From Mycobacterium sp. GA-1285 (GTDB lineage: Bacteria > Actinomycetota > Actinomycetes > Mycobacteriales > Mycobacteriaceae), in assembly GCF_001499905.1 (NCBI RefSeq), contig NZ_LQIS01000052.1, positions 62,001-126,000 of the forward strand: a stretch of DNA of 64,000 nucleotides. Reading direction: 5' to 3'. The notes under the pieces were generated by a model. The model did no database searches. It was not told where the DNA came from and saw only the letters and a list, made by a program, of their open reading frames with translations. This document shows, in pieces, positions 61,221-64,000 of this stretch (its first letter is position 1; each line of letters opens with the position of its first letter). The position numbers and the translations under genes are program-made.

Positions 61221-62246
61221 ATGCAGCAGCTGATGTTCGAAGACGCCGGTGAGTACATCTGGCGTGAGGCGCCCGATCCGCAGGTCACCCGTCCCGGGCA
61301 GGCACTCGTCAGGCCCATCGCCGTAGCCAGCTGTGACCTCGACGTGGCGGTCGCGCAGGGTCGGCTGCCGATGCCGCCCGGACATGCGGTAGGGCACGAG
61401 GGCGTCGCCGAGGTCGTCGAGATCGGGGACGACGTTCGCAGCGTCGCGGTGGGTGACCGCGTCGTCGTGCCGTTCCAGATCAGTTGCGGTACGTGCAGCG
61501 CGTGTCTTCGGGGCGTGACCGGGTCGTGTGCGTCGCTGCCGCTGATGGCGATGTACGGAATGGCGCCTCTGGCGGGGCTCGACGGCGGCGGTTTCATGGC
61601 AGACCTGGTGCTGGTGCCCTATGCCGACGCGATGCTCGTGCCGATGCCGGAGGGCACCGACCCGGTGGCCGTCGCCTCGATGTCGGACAACATCCCCGAC
61701 GGTTGGCGCGGTGTGGGGCCGTATCGGGCGGAGCTTGCGGCGCTTCCGCCGGCCGACCGGAGGGTGCTGGTCGTCGGTCGGCTGTCGATCGGCCTGTACG
61801 CGGTGGCGTCGGCGGCCGCGGCCGGTGTGCACGTCGACTATGTCGACACCGACCCGCATCGGCTCGCGGTCGCCGAGAAGCTGGGCGCGGTCGTTCACGA
61901 CCGCGACAAGCCCGACAAGACCGCCGAACCGTATCCGGTGACGGTGCACACGTCGGCGGAGCCGGCGCTGTTGGCGGCGACGTTACGGGCGACCTGGCCG
62001 GACGGCGTCTGCACGGACACCGGGATCTACTACCAGGGCGCGGTGGAGATGCCGCTGCTGCCGATGTACACCCGCGGCGTGCGCTTCGTCACGGGGCGGG
62101 TCAACGCCCGAGCGGCATTACCGGAAGTGGTGGAATTGCTTGCCGGACAGGATCTTTCGGCGGTCGTCGAGCGTGTGGTGCCGTGGGAGGAGGCGCCGGA
62201 GGTGTGGCCGACGATGACGGGCAAGATGGTGTTCGCCCGGGTGTAG
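61221..62246 (+). CDS. zinc-dependent alcohol dehydrogenase family protein
   Basis: A 341-residue medium-chain dehydrogenase. Catalytic zinc ligands appear as SCDLD and GHEGVAEV; the structural zinc site has the four-Cys pattern CGTCSACLRGVTGSC. The cofactor domain begins RVLVVGRLSIGLYAV, where the usual GxGxxG is altered to GRLSIG, so cofactor binding may differ. AAGGAGCC precedes ATG 61221. It is divergent from a TetR gene, which suggests substrate-induced expression. The substrate is unknown. Confidence 0.88.
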   Translation: MQQLMFEDAGEYIWREAPDPQVTRPGQALVRPIAVASCDLDVAVAQGRLPMPPGHAVGHEGVAEVVEIGDDVRSVAVGDRVVVPFQISCGTCSACLRGVTGSCASLPLMAMYGMAPLAGLDGGGFMADLVLVPYADAMLVPMPEGTDPVAVASMSDNIPDGWRGVGPYRAELAALPPADRRVLVVGRLSIGLYAVASAAAAGVHVDYVDTDPHRLAVAEKLGAVVHDRDKPDKTAEPYPVTVHTSAEPALLAATLRATWPDGVCTDTGIYYQGAVEMPLLPMYTRGVRFVTGRVNARAALPEVVELLAGQDLSAVVERVVPWEEAPEVWPTMTGKMVFARV

Positions 62247-62247
62247 C

Positions 62248-62658
62248 TCAGGCGATATCGGCGACGAAGACACCCATCTTCCTGGCTTGAATCCGCGCCA
62301 TGAACGGAAGGCCTTCTGCGTCGCCGCCGGCCGGCACGATCCGTGGGTTGACCAGATGCAAGTCGCGACGGGCAACATGCAGATCGGCCTCGCCGGCGGC
62401 CAGCACGTTCTTCACCCAGTCGGTTTTCCCGTGCCCGAGTGCAATCGCTGCGGTATTGCCCTTGCGGTAGACAGTGACGATCGTCTCGTACGGTTTCCCG
62501 GACTTGCGGCCGCGGTGTCTGATCGTCGCCAGCCCGGGCATGAGCCGCGAAAACGGCCGGACCATCTTGTTCAGGTATTTGACCTGCAGGTTTTCCAACC
62601 ATGGTGGGAATACCATAGGCACGCCGGGGGCGTTGTTCGGGTGCTCACTGGCTCGCAT
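62248..62658 (-). CDS. F420-dependent (Ddn-like) family protein (Rv1598c-like)
   Basis: A 136-residue protein of the deazaflavin-dependent nitroreductase/PNPOx-like superfamily: PGLATIRHRGRKSGKPYETIVTVYR, AIALGHGKTDWVKNVLAAGEAD and the HLVNPRIVPAG strand. It has the same length as Rv1598c, which also lies between the nad and his genes. Cofactor (F420 or another flavin) and substrate are not known. It converges on the dehydrogenase gene with one base between and diverges from hisD. Confidence 0.85.
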   Translation of the reverse strand: MRASEHPNNAPGVPMVFPPWLENLQVKYLNKMVRPFSRLMPGLATIRHRGRKSGKPYETIVTVYRKGNTAAIALGHGKTDWVKNVLAAGEADLHVARRDLHLVNPRIVPAGGDAEGLPFMARIQARKMGVFVADIA

Positions 62659-62703
62659 GGCGCCTCCATAACCGATTTGGTCTGCTCTGGGAGAATGAAC
62701 AGC

Positions 62704-64000
62704 GTGAATCTATCGCCGGGACCGATCGCGCGCATCGACTTGCGGGGCGCACGGCTGTCCGCCGCGCGTCTGCGGTCCGCCCTGCCGCGCGGCGGAGTGG
62801 ACGTGGACACGGTGGTGCCGAAAGTGCGCCCGATCGTCGACGCGGTCGCGGAGCGTGGTGCGCAGGCGGCGCTGGAGTACGGCGAAGCGTTTGACGGTGT
62901 GCGACCCGCGCAGGTCCGGGTCCCTGCGGCCCAGCTGCAGAAGGCGCTCGTCGAACTGCCCCCAGACGTCCGCGCCGCGCTCGAGGTGGCCGTCGAACGC
63001 GCCCGTGCCGTGCACGCCGACCAGGGCCGTACGGATACGACGACGACGCTCGCGCCGGGGGCCACGGTCACCGAGCGGTGGGTTCCGGTCGAGCGCGTCG
63101 GACTGTACGTGCCCGGCGGCAACGCGGTCTACCCCTCCAGCGTCGTGATGAATGTCGTGCCCGCGCAGACCGCCGGAGTCGAATCGCTGGTGATCGCCAG
63201 CCCGCCGCAGGTGCAGTTCGGCGGCCTGCCGCACCCGACAATCCTGGCCGCCGCCGCGCTGCTCGGCGTCGACGAGGTATGGGCCGTCGGCGGGGCGCAG
63301 TCCATCGCGCTGCTGGCCTACGGCGGCACCGACACCGACGGCGCGGAATTGGCGCCCGTCGACATGATCACCGGCCCGGGCAACATCTACGTCACTGCGG
63401 CCAAGCGCATATGCCGCTCGCAGGTCGGTATCGACGCCGAAGCCGGCCCCACCGAGATCGCGATCCTGGCCGACCACACCGCCGACCCCGCCCACGTCGC
63501 CGCCGATCTGATCAGCCAGGCCGAACACGACGAGATGGCCGCGAGCGTGCTGGTCACACCGAGCGTCGAATTGGCCGACGCGACCGACCGCGAGCTGGCC
63601 AACCAGCTGAGGACCACGGTGCACCGCGAGCGGGTGACCGCCGCACTGGGCGGAAGGCAGTCCGCCACCGTGCTCGTCGACGACCTCGAAGCCGGCATCC
63701 GAACCGTGAACGCCTACGCCGCCGAGCACCTCGAGATCCAGACCCTCGATGCCCGCGAGGTGGCCGGTCGGATCCGTTCCGCCGGCGCCATTTTCGTCGG
63801 TCCCTATGCACCCGTCAGCCTGGGCGACTACTGCGCGGGATCCAACCACGTGCTGCCCACCGCGGGCTGTGCCCGGCACTCCAGCGGGCTCTCGGTGCAG
63901 ACGTTTCTGCGCGGCATCCATGTCGTCGACTACGACGAGGCCGCGCTGAAGGACGTCTCCGGCTACGTGATCACACTCGCCGAAGCCGAGAACCTGCCCG
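62704..64000 (+). CDS. hisD: histidinol dehydrogenase HisD (3' end beyond window)
   Basis: 432 codons of a protein of about 440, so only the last few residues are missing. It oxidises histidinol to histidine in two NAD-dependent steps with zinc. The conserved VPGGNAVYPSSVVMN, DMITGPGNIYVTAAKR, GIDAEAGPTEIAILAD and SLGDYCAGSNHVLPT blocks are present. GTG 62704 is chosen because GGGAGA lies at a normal distance; ATG 62695, three codons earlier, lies almost on top of that site. The first gene of the his operon. Confidence 0.95.
   Translation, partial: MNLSPGPIARIDLRGARLSAARLRSALPRGGVDVDTVVPKVRPIVDAVAERGAQAALEYGEAFDGVRPAQVRVPAAQLQKALVELPPDVRAALEVAVERARAVHADQGRTDTTTTLAPGATVTERWVPVERVGLYVPGGNAVYPSSVVMNVVPAQTAGVESLVIASPPQVQFGGLPHPTILAAAALLGVDEVWAVGGAQSIALLAYGGTDTDGAELAPVDMITGPGNIYVTAAKRICRSQVGIDAEAGPTEIAILADHTADPAHVAADLISQAEHDEMAASVLVTPSVELADATDRELANQLRTTVHRERVTAALGGRQSATVLVDDLEAGIRTVNAYAAEHLEIQTLDAREVAGRIRSAGAIFVGPYAPVSLGDYCAGSNHVLPTAGCARHSSGLSVQTFLRGIHVVDYDEAALKDVSGYVITLAEAENLP

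Overview
The window is a high-GC actinobacterial chromosome segment, almost certainly from a rapidly growing mycobacterium (Mycolicibacterium type). The fabG1-inhA pair, the RipA/RipB hydrolases, treX-treY-treZ, dinX, the bioA/bioFD/bioB genes with BioQ and BsaP, and nadABC-nadC-hisD occur in the same order and orientation as Rv1473 to Rv1599 of M. tuberculosis (synteny recalled from memory, not searched). Compared with that interval, the segment lacks, as far as can be read, mazEF4, the Rv1500-1535 glycolipid genes, the frd/lprI region, the vapBC pair and the phiRv1 prophage. It carries a second VWA gene and a small regulator/membrane/condensation-like module instead. No tRNA, rRNA, insertion sequence or CRISPR array was seen.

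Layout. 1-4.6 kb: end of an ABC-F ATPase gene, a small HTH protein, the acn-acnR operon with an AcnR operator, and a membrane protein. 4.8-11.3 kb: two NlpC/P60 cell-wall hydrolases and a MoxR1-DUF58-VWA-VWA chaperone-like operon. 11.3-14 kb: mycolic acid FAS-II genes fabG1 and inhA, translationally followed by ferrochelatase. 14-17.3 kb: NfeD/SPFH pair and a VTT membrane protein. 17.4-22.5 kb: methylmalonyl-CoA mutase mutA-mutB with its G-protein meaB. 22.5-25.8 kb: a LipL-type serine esterase and a divergent three-gene module of unknown function. 25.8-32.6 kb: T-box-controlled ileS, S4 protein, DNA polymerase IV, a decayed ansA remnant, lspA and a pseudouridine synthase. 32.8-39.5 kb: dnaE1, small genes and ilvA. 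39.6-48 kb: trehalose-from-glycogen operon led by an acyltransferase. 48-54.5 kb: biotin genes with two BioQ operators, BioQ itself and BsaP. 54.5-60 kb: lipase, NrtR and nadABC. 60-64 kb: small membrane protein, TetR-alcohol dehydrogenase pair, Ddn-like protein and the start of hisD.

Many genes look leaderless: a TANNNT -10 box ends 6-8 bases before an ATG or GTG. This helped choose starts. Local regulators sit next to their targets (AcnR-acn, BioQ-bioB/bioF, NrtR-nadABC), each with a readable palindrome. No convincing large new system was found. The best candidates for something undescribed are the HTH/7TM/truncated-condensation module at 23.8-25.8 kb and a two-copy palindromic repeat whose arms co-vary.
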